From Lachnospiraceae bacterium UBA1066 (lineage in GTDB: Bacteria; Bacillota; Clostridia; Lachnospirales; Lachnospiraceae), in assembly GCA_002316215.1 (NCBI GenBank), contig DCDB01000188.1, forward strand, positions 1 through 12,031: a stretch of 12,031 bases of DNA, read 5' to 3'. How positions within the stretch are numbered: position 1 is the first letter of the stretch; every line of letters begins with the position of its first letter. Below the pieces are notes generated by a model that ran no database searches, was not told the origin of the DNA, and saw only the letters and a list, made by a program, of their open reading frames with translations. Of this stretch, positions 1 to 6,826 are shown in pieces. A program made the translations under genes and the position numbers.

Positions 1-487
1 CAATAATTTCTCTTAGTTCCTCAAACCTGCCACCGACCTCTGAGCCCTTTCCCGCCATAGTCTCGAGCAGTACGGTTGTATGCATTTCTTCCGTAAGAAG
101 CCGGTTCAGCGAATCGGCAATTTCACGGATACCTTTCTCCGTACCCTGCCCTGTGTGGCTTCCCGGATGAAAATTATACAGATTCCCGGGCAGAAGCTCC
201 AGCTTTAAAAGATCGTCCCGCATCATCTCCTCGCCGAAAGCCCTTGTCTCCGGATTCGCAGAACAAAGATTCAAAGTGTAAGGAGCATGTGCCAGGATGA
301 CCGGAAAATGATGATCTTTCATTATTTTCCTCAGCCCGGCCACATCTTCAGGATTTATTTCCTTCGTCTTCCCTCCCCGCGGATTCCGCGTAAAAAACTG
401 GAACGTGTCGGCACCTAAGGACAGTGCTTCCAGCCCCATGTGCGCGTAGCCCTTTGAAATCGATAAATGACAGCCTATTGCAAACAT
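1..487 (-). CDS. nfo: Deoxyribonuclease IV / endonuclease IV (AP endonuclease), 5' part only, cut by window edge
   Basis: My translation of the minus strand from the ATG at 485-487 gives 162 codons open to the left edge; the family is usually about 280 residues, so the C-terminal 40% lies outside. Endonuclease IV is a metal-dependent TIM-barrel enzyme that nicks DNA 5' of abasic sites in base excision repair. Family motifs visible in order are IGCHLSISKGY (4-14), QFFTRNPRGG (30-39), AHAPYTLNL (66-74), NFHPGSHTGQG (105-115) and LLETMAGKGSEVG (140-152). H67, H107 and E142 match metal ligands of the family. A GGAG lies 10 nt before the ATG. No neighbour on the right shares its transcript: a terminator and about 370 nt separate it from dhaT. 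A promoter in 540-600 is likely, with TATGAT and TAGAAT as possible -10 boxes, but no good -35 is seen. Confidence 0.93.
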   Translation of the reverse strand, partial: MFAIGCHLSISKGYAHMGLEALSLGADTFQFFTRNPRGGKTKEINPEDVAGLRKIMKDHHFPVILAHAPYTLNLCSANPETRAFGEEMMRDDLLKLELLPGNLYNFHPGSHTGQGTEKGIREIADSLNRLLTEEMHTTVLLETMAGKGSEVGGRFEELREII

Positions 488-649
488 AATGTCTGTTCTC
501 CGTCTTCTTAAATCATCCGCACTTAAGTTTATTCTACGCCTGCCTTTTCTATTCTATCATATTGTTCCGTACTGTGTCCTTTTTTATTCCTGATTCTCAT
601 GTTCGGCTGTAAAAAACACCGTAGAAAAGTTCTCGCCCTGCGTAGTCCG

Positions 650-706
650 GATAAGCGGCTTTCTATACCAACTTTTACAAAATGCCGGTATAATCCGCTG
701 CTTATC
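650..706. repeat. Long imperfect inverted repeat between nfo and dhaT
   Basis: Bases 650-659 pair with 697-706 (10 bp including one G-U) and 664-669 pair with 687-692 (6 bp), separated by a small internal loop, with a 17-nt apical loop. There is no T-run after it on either strand, so it is not a standard terminator. It lies upstream of nfo and downstream of the dhaT terminator. It could be a REP-like element, a transcript-end structure or an old degenerate hairpin. Apart from this and the terminator at 755-786, I see nothing convincing in 488-856; a 43-codon plus-strand frame there lacks a ribosome site. Confidence 0.4.
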
Positions 707-754
707 AGCCCAAAATGTCAAACCGCATAAGCTGTATTCCAACTTATAAAAGCA

Positions 755-786
755 CCCCGGAAAGCCTTGAATAAAGCTTTTCGGGG
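755..786 (-). terminator. Rho-independent terminator of dhaT
   Basis: Inverted repeat 755-765 / 776-786 (11 bp with one G-U, GC-rich at the base, 10-nt loop), about 70 nt past the dhaT stop. Read on the minus strand it is followed after a few bases by TTTTAT, a short T-run, so termination may be moderate rather than strong. Confidence 0.65.
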
Positions 787-856
787 CACCAAATGCAGAA
801 ACAGTATACCATAGGGTATTCGGAAAACGTTCAGTTCACCCTGTAAAAGTCAATGA

Positions 857-2014
857 TTAAAATGCCTTTCTGAACAGTTCAATAATATCCTTCTCTTTTC
901 CGACTCTGGGATTGCTGAAAGCATTGCCGTCACGCAGCGCGTTACCGGCCATCAGCTCGAAATCTTCTTCCTTTACGCCCATTTCTTTCAGTGTCTTCGG
1001 AATACCAACGTCCGTAGCAAGATTCCGCATTGCATCAACTGCCTTGTGAGCGGCATCCATAACGGAAAGATCTTTTATGTTTTCTCCCATGAACTCCGCA
1101 ATATTGGCAAACTTTTCCGGATTGGATCCCAAATTATATTCTTCCACTGTCGGCAGAAGGATAGCATTGGCTACACCATGCGGCATATCGTACTGGCCGC
1201 CCAGCTGATGCGCCATAGCATGGACATAGCCGAGATTGGCGTTATTAAATGCCATGCCTGCGAGCAGGGAAGCATAGGCCATATTTTCACGTGCCTTTTC
1301 ATTTTTCCCATTGGCAACGGCCGGCCGGAGATTCGTGGCAATGAGCCGGATAGCCTGAATTGCCATGGCATCACATACCGGATTAGCATCCACGGAAACG
1401 TAGGACTCAATGGCATGCGTCAGAGCGTCCATGCCAGTTGCCGCAGTAAGTCCTGCCGGAACATTCAGCATAAGAAGTGGATCATTAAAGGAAACCGAAG
1501 GAACATTTCTCCAGCTCACGATAACGAATTTCAGCTTCGTCTCAGAATTCGTAAGCACGCAGTGCCGTGTCACTTCGCTTCCTGTACCTGCCGTGGTATT
1601 GACAGAAATAATTGGCGGAAGTGCATTTTCCAGCGTTTCAATGCCGGCATAGGAAGTCAGATCGCCTTTGTGCGTTGCCGCAATGCCGATACCTTTTCCG
1701 TTATCATGTGCTGAACCGCCTCCGATGGTAATAATCGAATCGCATTTTTCATTCTTATACACTTCAAGGCCGTCATAGCAGTTTTTAATCTTCGGGTTTG
1801 GCTCGACACCGTTGTAAATAGCATACTCAATCCCGGCTTTTTTAAGAGAATCAAGACATTTTTCTACTGGACCCTCTTTCATTCCTTCAAGAAAAGTATC
1901 CGTGACAATGAGCGGTCTTTTCATTTTCAGGATTTTGCACCTCTCCCCCAAAACATCCACACATCCGGGTCCGAAAAAGTTGACGGAATCCATTAAGAAA
2001 TCATAATACCTCAT
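857..2014 (-). CDS. dhaT: 1,3-propanediol dehydrogenase, iron-containing alcohol dehydrogenase family
   Basis: The 385-residue product matches the remembered DhaT sequence of glycerol fermenters over its whole length and is full size. DhaT reduces 3-hydroxypropionaldehyde to 1,3-propanediol with NADH in the cytoplasm, disposing of reducing power from glycerol. Residues 1-185 form the nucleotide-binding half, with GGGSAHD at 98-104 and TTAGTGSEVTRH at 140-151. The C-terminal half binds iron through D196 and H200 (GMDALTH), H265 (GYVHAMAHQLGG) and H279 (DMPHG). The stretch FVIVSWRNVPSVSFNDPLLM is typical of DhaT as opposed to butanol dehydrogenases. AGGAGG sits 8-9 nt before the ATG at 2012-2014. 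It is divergent from a TetR-type gene and ends at its own terminator. No glycerol dehydratase gene is in this window, so the in vivo substrate could also be another short aldehyde. Confidence 0.93.
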   Translation of the reverse strand: MRYYDFLMDSVNFFGPGCVDVLGERCKILKMKRPLIVTDTFLEGMKEGPVEKCLDSLKKAGIEYAIYNGVEPNPKIKNCYDGLEVYKNEKCDSIITIGGGSAHDNGKGIGIAATHKGDLTSYAGIETLENALPPIISVNTTAGTGSEVTRHCVLTNSETKLKFVIVSWRNVPSVSFNDPLLMLNVPAGLTAATGMDALTHAIESYVSVDANPVCDAMAIQAIRLIATNLRPAVANGKNEKARENMAYASLLAGMAFNNANLGYVHAMAHQLGGQYDMPHGVANAILLPTVEEYNLGSNPEKFANIAEFMGENIKDLSVMDAAHKAVDAMRNLATDVGIPKTLKEMGVKEEDFELMAGNALRDGNAFSNPRVGKEKDIIELFRKAF

Positions 2015-2056
2015 AGATCAATTCCTCCTTTGGCTAATATTTAAGTCTTCCTGCCA

Positions 2057-2084
2057 TTGATTCGCCGCAGAAAGCTTCTATAAT
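2057..2084 (+). promoter_or_regulatory. Sigma-A type promoter for the TetR-family gene
   Basis: -35 TTGATT at 2057-2062, 16-bp spacer, -10 TATAAT at 2079-2084, placing the start of transcription near 2091 and giving a leader of about 50 nt. On the opposite strand no clear -35/-10 pair for dhaT is seen, so dhaT may depend on an activator. Confidence 0.65.
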
Positions 2085-2090
2085 GTAAAT

Positions 2091-2103
2091 TGTATCAAAT
2101 ACA
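2091..2103. promoter_or_regulatory. Candidate operator palindrome in the dhaT/tetR divergent region
   Basis: Perfect 5-bp inverted repeat TGTAT-CAA-ATACA at the predicted transcription start of the regulator gene and about 75-90 bp upstream of dhaT. The place fits autorepression or control of both genes by a TetR-type dimer, but the arms are short and AT-rich, so chance is possible. Confidence 0.3.
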
Positions 2104-2140
2104 GGTTTCCGTATGAGAGACAATTATCAGGAGATTGTAC

Positions 2141-2614
2141 ATGAATCAGCATGGCGAAGAACATCAGGTAGTTGTTGCATCAGTAAGAGAAGCCCTCTTT
2201 GCGCTCATGGAAAAAAAGGAATACTCCGGAATTACTGTATGTGAATTGTGCAGGAAAGCCGGAATTGCAAGATCTACATTTTATCGTAATTACGACAGCA
2301 AGGATTCTGTTTTAAGAGCTTCAATGCAGGATGTTTTTCTGGAATTCGACAGACAGTATTTTCCTGAAACATTAGATGACCGCTATAAAGAAAAGTATAT
2401 ACGGGAGGTTACGGAATATGTCGCGCGCTATCAAAAGCGGCTCAAATGTATAAGCCGTGCGAATTTGTCAAATATCTATCTTGAGGAATTCAACCGGCAC
2501 CTCCTTAATACATACAGAAGGGGGCTGGAGCATCAGGATAAAATCCGAATATACTCTGTCGCCGGTGCCCAATACAACTTAATTTTTAACCTTTCCATGA
2601 AAAATCAGACATAG
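2141..2614 (+). CDS. TetR/AcrR-family transcriptional regulator, short C-terminus, likely regulator of dhaT
   Basis: The protein is 157 residues from the ATG at 2141. A TTG six bases earlier is in frame, but AGGAG at 2129-2133 is 7 nt from the ATG and only 1 nt from the TTG, so the ATG is chosen. Residues 10-55 form a TetR helix-turn-helix, with GITVCELCRKAGIARSTFYRNY (recognition helix about 42-51) as its centre. The rest (60-157) is a helical sensor domain like that of short TetR regulators, including the dihydroxyacetone-operon regulator DhaS; this last likeness is from memory. The chain stops soon after AGAQYNLIFNLSMKNQT, where relatives normally go on for about 15-30 residues, so the C-terminal helix may be missing. 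It is divergent from dhaT and is directly followed by a terminator. The ligand is unknown. Confidence 0.85.
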   Translation: MNQHGEEHQVVVASVREALFALMEKKEYSGITVCELCRKAGIARSTFYRNYDSKDSVLRASMQDVFLEFDRQYFPETLDDRYKEKYIREVTEYVARYQKRLKCISRANLSNIYLEEFNRHLLNTYRRGLEHQDKIRIYSVAGAQYNLIFNLSMKNQT

Positions 2615-2615
2615 A

Positions 2616-2651
2616 AAAAGGATATTCCCGTTTTACCGGAAATATCCTTTT
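2616..2651. terminator. Bidirectional terminator between the TetR gene and the DUF1667 gene
   Basis: Stem 2616-2630 / 2637-2651, 15 bp with one C-A mismatch and a 6-nt loop. A-rich on the left and T-rich on the right, it ends in T-runs on both strands. It starts one or two bases after the TetR stop codon and lies about 35 nt past the stop of the converging glycerol operon. Confidence 0.85.
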
Positions 2652-2684
2652 CCTTCCTAAAAAATATCGCCATAGGTGAGTTTG

Positions 2685-3050
2685 TCAGTCAACGTCCTTC
2701 GTCGCAACCATATCGACTCCGGTTCCCGCCACATCAGCCTTTATAACGTCGCCGATTCTTACGGGACAGGGCACGGAAATGCCCGTGATGTCGCGGATGC
2801 AATCAAAGATTTTGCTCTTCGGAATATCCGATTTCGTCTTGCAGGATACCGTAACAGCCCCCGTTTTACTTCCGAAAACCCTGACGGAGCTTGTAACAAT
2901 CCTGGTCGGATTAGTAACTTCCTTACGTGCATAGGCATCGCCGCGCGCGCAGGTATTCCCGAGCACCTTCATAACATTACCGTCTTCCATGGTTACTTCA
3001 ATCTGGCAGCCAAGAGGACATCCGATACAGGTCAAATTTCTCTTCTCCAT
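2685..3050 (-). CDS. DUF1667 domain protein, small four-cysteine partner of the glycerol-3-phosphate oxidation flavoproteins
   Basis: The 121-residue protein begins with LTCIGCPLGCQIEV and GNTCARGDAYA, giving cysteines C8, C11, C15 and C34. This CX2CX3C...C pattern resembles the N-terminal [4Fe-4S] site of molybdopterin oxidoreductases. The remainder carries family features such as NPTRIVTSSVRV (47-58), a KSDIPKSKIFDCI segment and the end GVDMVATKDVD. DUF1667 genes commonly follow GlpA-like and pyridine-nucleotide flavoprotein genes in anaerobic Bacillota. The ATG is 3 nt past the stop of the flavoprotein gene, and its ribosome site GGAGG lies in that gene's last codons, so the two are translationally coupled. 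It is the last gene of the operon. A role as electron-transfer or assembly subunit is inference; no enzyme activity can be read from the sequence. Confidence 0.85.
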   Translation of the reverse strand: MEKRNLTCIGCPLGCQIEVTMEDGNVMKVLGNTCARGDAYARKEVTNPTRIVTSSVRVFGSKTGAVTVSCKTKSDIPKSKIFDCIRDITGISVPCPVRIGDVIKADVAGTGVDMVATKDVD

Positions 3051-3053
3051 CGT

Positions 3054-4319
3054 TTATTCCTCCTCTACTTTAATCTTGATGCTCTTAAGATCCGGATGCT
3101 TGTCGAACATGGCGCGCGTAAGAAGAACTTCTTCCATCTCTCCGGGTGCCATGACCGGACGTTTCCGATGTACAACTCTTTCATCATCCAGATATACATT
3201 CACAGATTTTTTCTTCATGACTCCGCCGACACGGAAACGCACGGTCAGCTTGTCACCTGCACGTTTCGGATCAATCGTGGCAGGAACCGTATACCGCGGC
3301 CCGCCTTCGATTTCCACCGGAATTTCGTTGAGTTCGGTCTCCTCGCCGCCTGCTGCAACATAAGCCGCCGCATTGCGTCCGGCCGCTTCCGCTTCCTCGG
3401 AAACAAAATCAACCAGATCATGGACATGCAGGACATTGCCGGCTGCAAAGACGCCGGGGATCGAGGTTTCGAGACTTTCATTTACCGTAGGCCCGTTCGT
3501 CACACGGTTCAGGGCGACGCCCATGCCGCGCGAAAGTTCATTTTCCGGAATCAGGCCGACCGAAAGCAGGAGCGTATCGCAGTCATAATGCTCTTCCGTT
3601 CCGGGAATCGGCTTCATATGCTCATCCACAGCCGCAATCGTACAGCCTGTGATTCTTTCCTTGCCTTCAATATCGACGACGGTGTGGGCAAGTTTCAGCG
3701 GAATGCCGAAGTCATCGAGGCACTGGACAATATTTCTCTTAAGTCCGCCGGAATAAGGCATGATTTCCGCCACAACCTTAACCTTGGCACCTTCCAGCGT
3801 CATACGTCTTGCCATGATAAGGCCGATATCCCCGCTTCCTAAAATGACAACCTGCCGCCCCGGCATATACCCCTCGATATTGACAAGCCTCTGCGCCGTG
3901 CCTGCGGAATAAATTCCTGCCGGACGGAATCCTGGGATGTTCAGGGCTCCTCTGCTTCTCTCACGGCAACCCATGGTGAGGATAATTGCCTTCGCCTGGA
4001 TCTCAAAAAGTCCGTCTTCCCTGTTCATGGCCGTGATCACTTTCTCCGGTGACAGATCCATGACCATGGTATTCAGCTTATATTCAATCTTCCGTTCCGT
4101 CACCTGCTCGATGAAACGCGTCGCATATTCCGGACCGGTCAGCTCTTCCTTAAATGTATGAAGTCCGAAACCGTTATGGATGCACTGGTTCAGGATGCCG
4201 CCGAGGCAGCTGTCACGTTCAAGGATCAGCACATTCTTCTGTCCCGCATCAAATGCAGCTACAGCCGCCGCAAGCCCTGCAGGGCCGCCGCCGATAATTA
4301 CGATATCATAATTTTTCAT
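3054..4319 (-). CDS. NAD(P)/FAD-dependent oxidoreductase, GlpB-like second subunit of glycerol-3-phosphate oxidation
   Basis: This 421-residue flavoprotein has two dinucleotide folds: IIGGGPAGLAAA (8-19, FAD) with acidic E34 ending strand 2, and VVILGSGDIGLIMARR (157-172, NADH or second nucleotide). Between them lie GGILNQCIHNGFG (40-52, with C46), TMGCRER (115-121) and IPGFRPAGIYSAGTAQ (128-143), typical of the pyridine nucleotide-disulphide oxidoreductase branch that accompanies GlpA-like proteins. GVFAAGNVLHVHDLVD, near residue 290, is the second FAD-contact motif. A C-terminal domain of roughly 90 residues follows. The ATG overlaps the stop of the upstream GlpA-like gene as ATGA, a sign of coupled translation and probably of a complex. 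I infer that it passes electrons from the GlpA-like subunit to NAD+ or another carrier. It is not closely E. coli GlpB-like, and its exact electron acceptor is unknown. Confidence 0.87.
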   Translation of the reverse strand: MKNYDIVIIGGGPAGLAAAVAAFDAGQKNVLILERDSCLGGILNQCIHNGFGLHTFKEELTGPEYATRFIEQVTERKIEYKLNTMVMDLSPEKVITAMNREDGLFEIQAKAIILTMGCRERSRGALNIPGFRPAGIYSAGTAQRLVNIEGYMPGRQVVILGSGDIGLIMARRMTLEGAKVKVVAEIMPYSGGLKRNIVQCLDDFGIPLKLAHTVVDIEGKERITGCTIAAVDEHMKPIPGTEEHYDCDTLLLSVGLIPENELSRGMGVALNRVTNGPTVNESLETSIPGVFAAGNVLHVHDLVDFVSEEAEAAGRNAAAYVAAGGEETELNEIPVEIEGGPRYTVPATIDPKRAGDKLTVRFRVGGVMKKKSVNVYLDDERVVHRKRPVMAPGEMEEVLLTRAMFDKHPDLKSIKIKVEEE

Positions 4320-5773
4320 GGCTGCACCTCCTTATGCGCACGATCCTTCGGAATGCCCAGAATCAGTTTGGAATCTCCTCCGCATTTTGTAATTTCACTC
4401 TGGTCAACACCCCATTCGCGGGCCAGGATCTCCATGGTACGCGGCGAGCAGAAGCCTGCCTGGCATCTTCCCATCCCGGCACGTGTCCTGCGCTTCACAG
4501 AATCCAGGCTCTTCGCTCCGAGCGGGCGGTGGATAGCATCAAGGATTTCTCCTTCGGAAATGCTTTCGCAGCGGCAGATGATTCTGCCGTAGGCCGGATT
4601 CTTCCGGATCAGTTCGGTTCTTTCTTCCTTGGAAAGCTTCTTCGGATTGAGGACGCCCTTACGTGTTCCGTTGTAATCCGGATTTTCTTCAAGTCCAAGT
4701 TTGTCACGCAGAAGTTCCGCGGTCATCTTGCCAATTGCAGGCGAAGAGGTAAGGCCCGGAGATTCAACGCCGGCACAGTCAATAAACTGCGGAGCATCTT
4801 CAACTTCTCCAAGAATGAATTCATGGTGATCCTCATGCGCACGAAGGCCGGCAAAGCTTGTAATTACCTGACGGATCGGCAGGTTCTTGACGGTATTTCC
4901 TGCCTTTGCAATCAGATCATTAATGCCCTCCGCCGTTGTATTCGTACCTTCCTTATCCTCGATATCAATGGCCGTCGGCCCCACGATAATGTTCCCGTGG
5001 ACAGTCGGGCTTACGAGAACGCCCTTGCCAAGCCTGGTCGGAAGCTGGAAAATCGTATGGGTGAGATACCCTTCACCAACAGCGCGATCCAGCAGGCAGT
5101 AATCTCCGCGTCTCGGCGTAATGTGAATTTTCTTTGCAGAAACCATATTGTGGAACATATCGGAATAAAGTCCGGCACAGTTGACCACATACTTTGTATC
5201 GATGGCGCCGTTCTTTGTCTGGAGTGTCCAGTGATCCCCGTTTTTAACAACAGCCGTAACTTCCGTATTAAAGCGGAACTCCACGCCGTTCGTATTGGCA
5301 TTTTCCGCCATGGCAATCGTCAGGTTGAACGGGCAGACGATTCCGCCGGTCGGAGCCCAAAGAGCTGCAACCGCATTGTCACTGATATTCGGTTCCAATT
5401 CCCTTAAGCGCTTCTGATCGACAATTTCCAGTTCTTTGACACCGTTCGCAACACCATTTTCATAAAGCTTTTGAAGATTCGGCATATCCTCTTCATGCAT
5501 ACAGACAACCAGGCTGCCGTTCTGGATAAAATCAAAATCAAGTTCTTTTGCGAGGCCCGGGAACATCAGGTTCCCTTCCAGATTATATTTCGCCATCAGG
5601 CTGCCATGAGTTGCGTCAAAACCCGCATGCACGATGGCACTATTTGCTTTACTTGTGCCGCAGCAGACATCTTCCGCCTTTTCGACGACGCATACGTCTG
5701 CTTTGTAGCGGGATAAAAAGCGCGCCACGCAGCACCCTACGGCACCCGCACCGATTACGACTATGTCATACAC
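4316..5773 (-). CDS. glpA: GlpA-like glycerol-3-phosphate dehydrogenase with C-terminal BFD-type [2Fe-2S] domain
   Basis: The protein is 485 residues from a GTG at 5771-5773. The GTG is the only in-frame start after an upstream stop, with GGAG about 10 nt before it. The N-terminal FAD fold VVIGAGAVGCCVARFLSRY (5-23) and SKANSAIVHAGFD (41-53) mark the DAO/GlpA/GlpD superfamily. Family members oxidise glycerol-3-phosphate to dihydroxyacetone phosphate. A C-terminal domain from about 395 has C400, C402, C437 and C442 (ICRC ... GRCQAGFC), the bacterioferritin-associated-ferredoxin-like [2Fe-2S] pattern found in GlpA. No separate GlpC membrane anchor is present; the next two genes encode a second flavoprotein and a DUF1667 protein. 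glpF and glpK lie just upstream, which supports glycerol-3-phosphate over other 2-hydroxy acids, although the fold alone would also allow an L-2-hydroxyglutarate-type substrate. Confidence 0.85.
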   Translation of the reverse strand: MYDIVVIGAGAVGCCVARFLSRYKADVCVVEKAEDVCCGTSKANSAIVHAGFDATHGSLMAKYNLEGNLMFPGLAKELDFDFIQNGSLVVCMHEEDMPNLQKLYENGVANGVKELEIVDQKRLRELEPNISDNAVAALWAPTGGIVCPFNLTIAMAENANTNGVEFRFNTEVTAVVKNGDHWTLQTKNGAIDTKYVVNCAGLYSDMFHNMVSAKKIHITPRRGDYCLLDRAVGEGYLTHTIFQLPTRLGKGVLVSPTVHGNIIVGPTAIDIEDKEGTNTTAEGINDLIAKAGNTVKNLPIRQVITSFAGLRAHEDHHEFILGEVEDAPQFIDCAGVESPGLTSSPAIGKMTAELLRDKLGLEENPDYNGTRKGVLNPKKLSKEERTELIRKNPAYGRIICRCESISEGEILDAIHRPLGAKSLDSVKRRTRAGMGRCQAGFCSPRTMEILAREWGVDQSEITKCGGDSKLILGIPKDRAHKEVQP

Positions 5774-5860
5774 TGTTATATCACTCCTTTTCTATTTTCT
5801 TACGCAAAGGCATTCACGCCGAAAGATTCAAGCCTTGCCCTGCATATCTATAGTCTTCTA

Positions 5861-5911
5861 AAAAAAGCCGGACAGTCGAACATCCTCTGTAAAGGACGGA
5901 CTGCCCGGCTT
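5861..5911 (-). terminator. Intrinsic terminator after glpF, inside the glycerol cluster
   Basis: Stem 5866-5877 / 5899-5910 (12 bp with one A-C mismatch), capped by a 4-bp inner stem (5883-5886 / 5893-5896). On the minus strand it runs into a T-run (5860-5865 region). It lies about 160 nt past glpF and 90 nt before the GlpA-like start. No obvious promoter follows it, so it may be a partial terminator or a GlpP-controlled one. Confidence 0.8.
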
Positions 5912-5992
5912 GTGCTCCTGGGTTTCGATATTTTATTTAGATTGGATGACGCCTGTATCAAAAGCAGTTCTTTGTTCCTATGACGAGGATAC

Positions 5993-6043
5993 TCAAGATG
6001 CTCTTGAACGTCGATGATGCATAGGATTGCTCCTCCGCTTCAT
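5993..6043 (-). other. Possible very small basic ORF between glpF and the GlpA-like gene
   Basis: A 16-codon frame starts at 6041-6043 and contains a second ATG at 6020-6022 that has GGAGGA 8 nt before it. The product is rich in Arg and His (MHHRRSRAS from the inner start). The ribosome site is good but the peptide is too short to judge; it could be a leader peptide, a remnant or chance. The remainder of 5774-6070 shows only the terminator at 5861-5911. Confidence 0.2.
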
Positions 6044-6070
6044 GATTTCCGCAATCACACCTTCAAATAT

Positions 6071-6796
6071 TTATGCCCACGGAATTGCGTTGTAAAGCAG
6101 AAGTGCTACAAGCGCGCCGCAGATCGGTCCAAAGATCGGGACGATCAAACCATATTTCCAATTGCTGTCGCCCTTGCCCTTGATGGGAAGGATTGCGTGC
6201 GCAATACGGGGACCAAGGTCACGGGCCGGGTTAATAGCATATCCGGTCAGACCGCCAAGGCTCATGCCGACAGAAACGATGATACCGAAAACAAGAAGTT
6301 TGGCGACGCCGGCATTAAGTTCCGGAACCTGAGACATGCCGAGGATCGTGAATACAAGAATGAATGTGCCGATAAACTCACTGAAGAAGTTCCTTGCCAT
6401 ATTCGGAACCGACGGGCCCGTTGAGAAGACGCCGAGCTTTGTTGCTGCGCTGTCCGTTGCATCGAACTGATCCTTGAAAAGGATATAAACAATTACTGCG
6501 CCTACGAATGCGCCGAGAATTTCGCATATGCAAAGCCCCGGTACATTAGCCCATGTATAAATATCGCTTCCGCCCTTTGCTGCAAGAGCGATCGTCAGCG
6601 CCGGATTGAAGCTGGCTCCGGACGCCTGACCGAATACGAATGCGGGAAGCATAACCGCAAGGCCCCATGCCAATGTGATCTGAATAGATCCGGCACCTTT
6701 CATTCCCGACTTATTAAGTGTTACGTTTGCGACAACACCGTCGCCGAGGATGATAAGAATCATTGTTCCAAGAAACTCACCTATGAAAGGCAGCAT
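6071..6796 (-). CDS. glpF: Glycerol uptake facilitator (MIP family aquaglyceroporin)
   Basis: This 241-residue integral membrane protein has six hydrophobic spans and the two half-helix NPA motifs of the aquaporin family: ASFNPALTIA (61-70) and GYAINPARDLGPR (185-197). The Asp after the second NPA (NPARD, D193) is the usual mark of glycerol channels as opposed to water channels. It lets glycerol, and possibly dihydroxyacetone or other small polyols, cross the cell membrane down a gradient. GGAGG lies 9 nt before the ATG. The gene starts 30 nt after glpK, so the two are cotranscribed, and the kinase traps what the channel admits. A terminator hairpin follows about 160 nt downstream. Length is within the family's usual range. 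Confidence 0.96.
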   Translation of the reverse strand: MLPFIGEFLGTMILIILGDGVVANVTLNKSGMKGAGSIQITLAWGLAVMLPAFVFGQASGASFNPALTIALAAKGGSDIYTWANVPGLCICEILGAFVGAVIVYILFKDQFDATDSAATKLGVFSTGPSVPNMARNFFSEFIGTFILVFTILGMSQVPELNAGVAKLLVFGIIVSVGMSLGGLTGYAINPARDLGPRIAHAILPIKGKGDSNWKYGLIVPIFGPICGALVALLLYNAIPWA

Positions 6797-6826
6797 AATT
6801 ATTTACCTCCGATTATTTTTTAGGAT

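Noticed and set aside
599..730. 43-codon plus-strand frame starting ATG at 599 in the nfo-dhaT gap
   Set aside because: The 20 bases before the ATG are pyrimidine-rich with no ribosome site, the frame covers the imperfect hairpin, and the product has no recognisable feature.
2135..2137. TTG at 2135 as start of the TetR-family protein
   Set aside because: Only 1 nt from the AGGAG; the ATG at 2141 has ideal spacing.
2676..3842. 388-codon plus-strand open frame opposite the DUF1667 and flavoprotein genes
   Set aside because: It is antisense to two well-supported genes with family motifs; its product is Arg/His/Phe-rich without motifs, as expected from a shadow frame.
4334..5407. 357-codon plus-strand open frame opposite the GlpA-like gene
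   Set aside because: Shadow of the minus-strand coding sequence; no ribosome site and no family resemblance.
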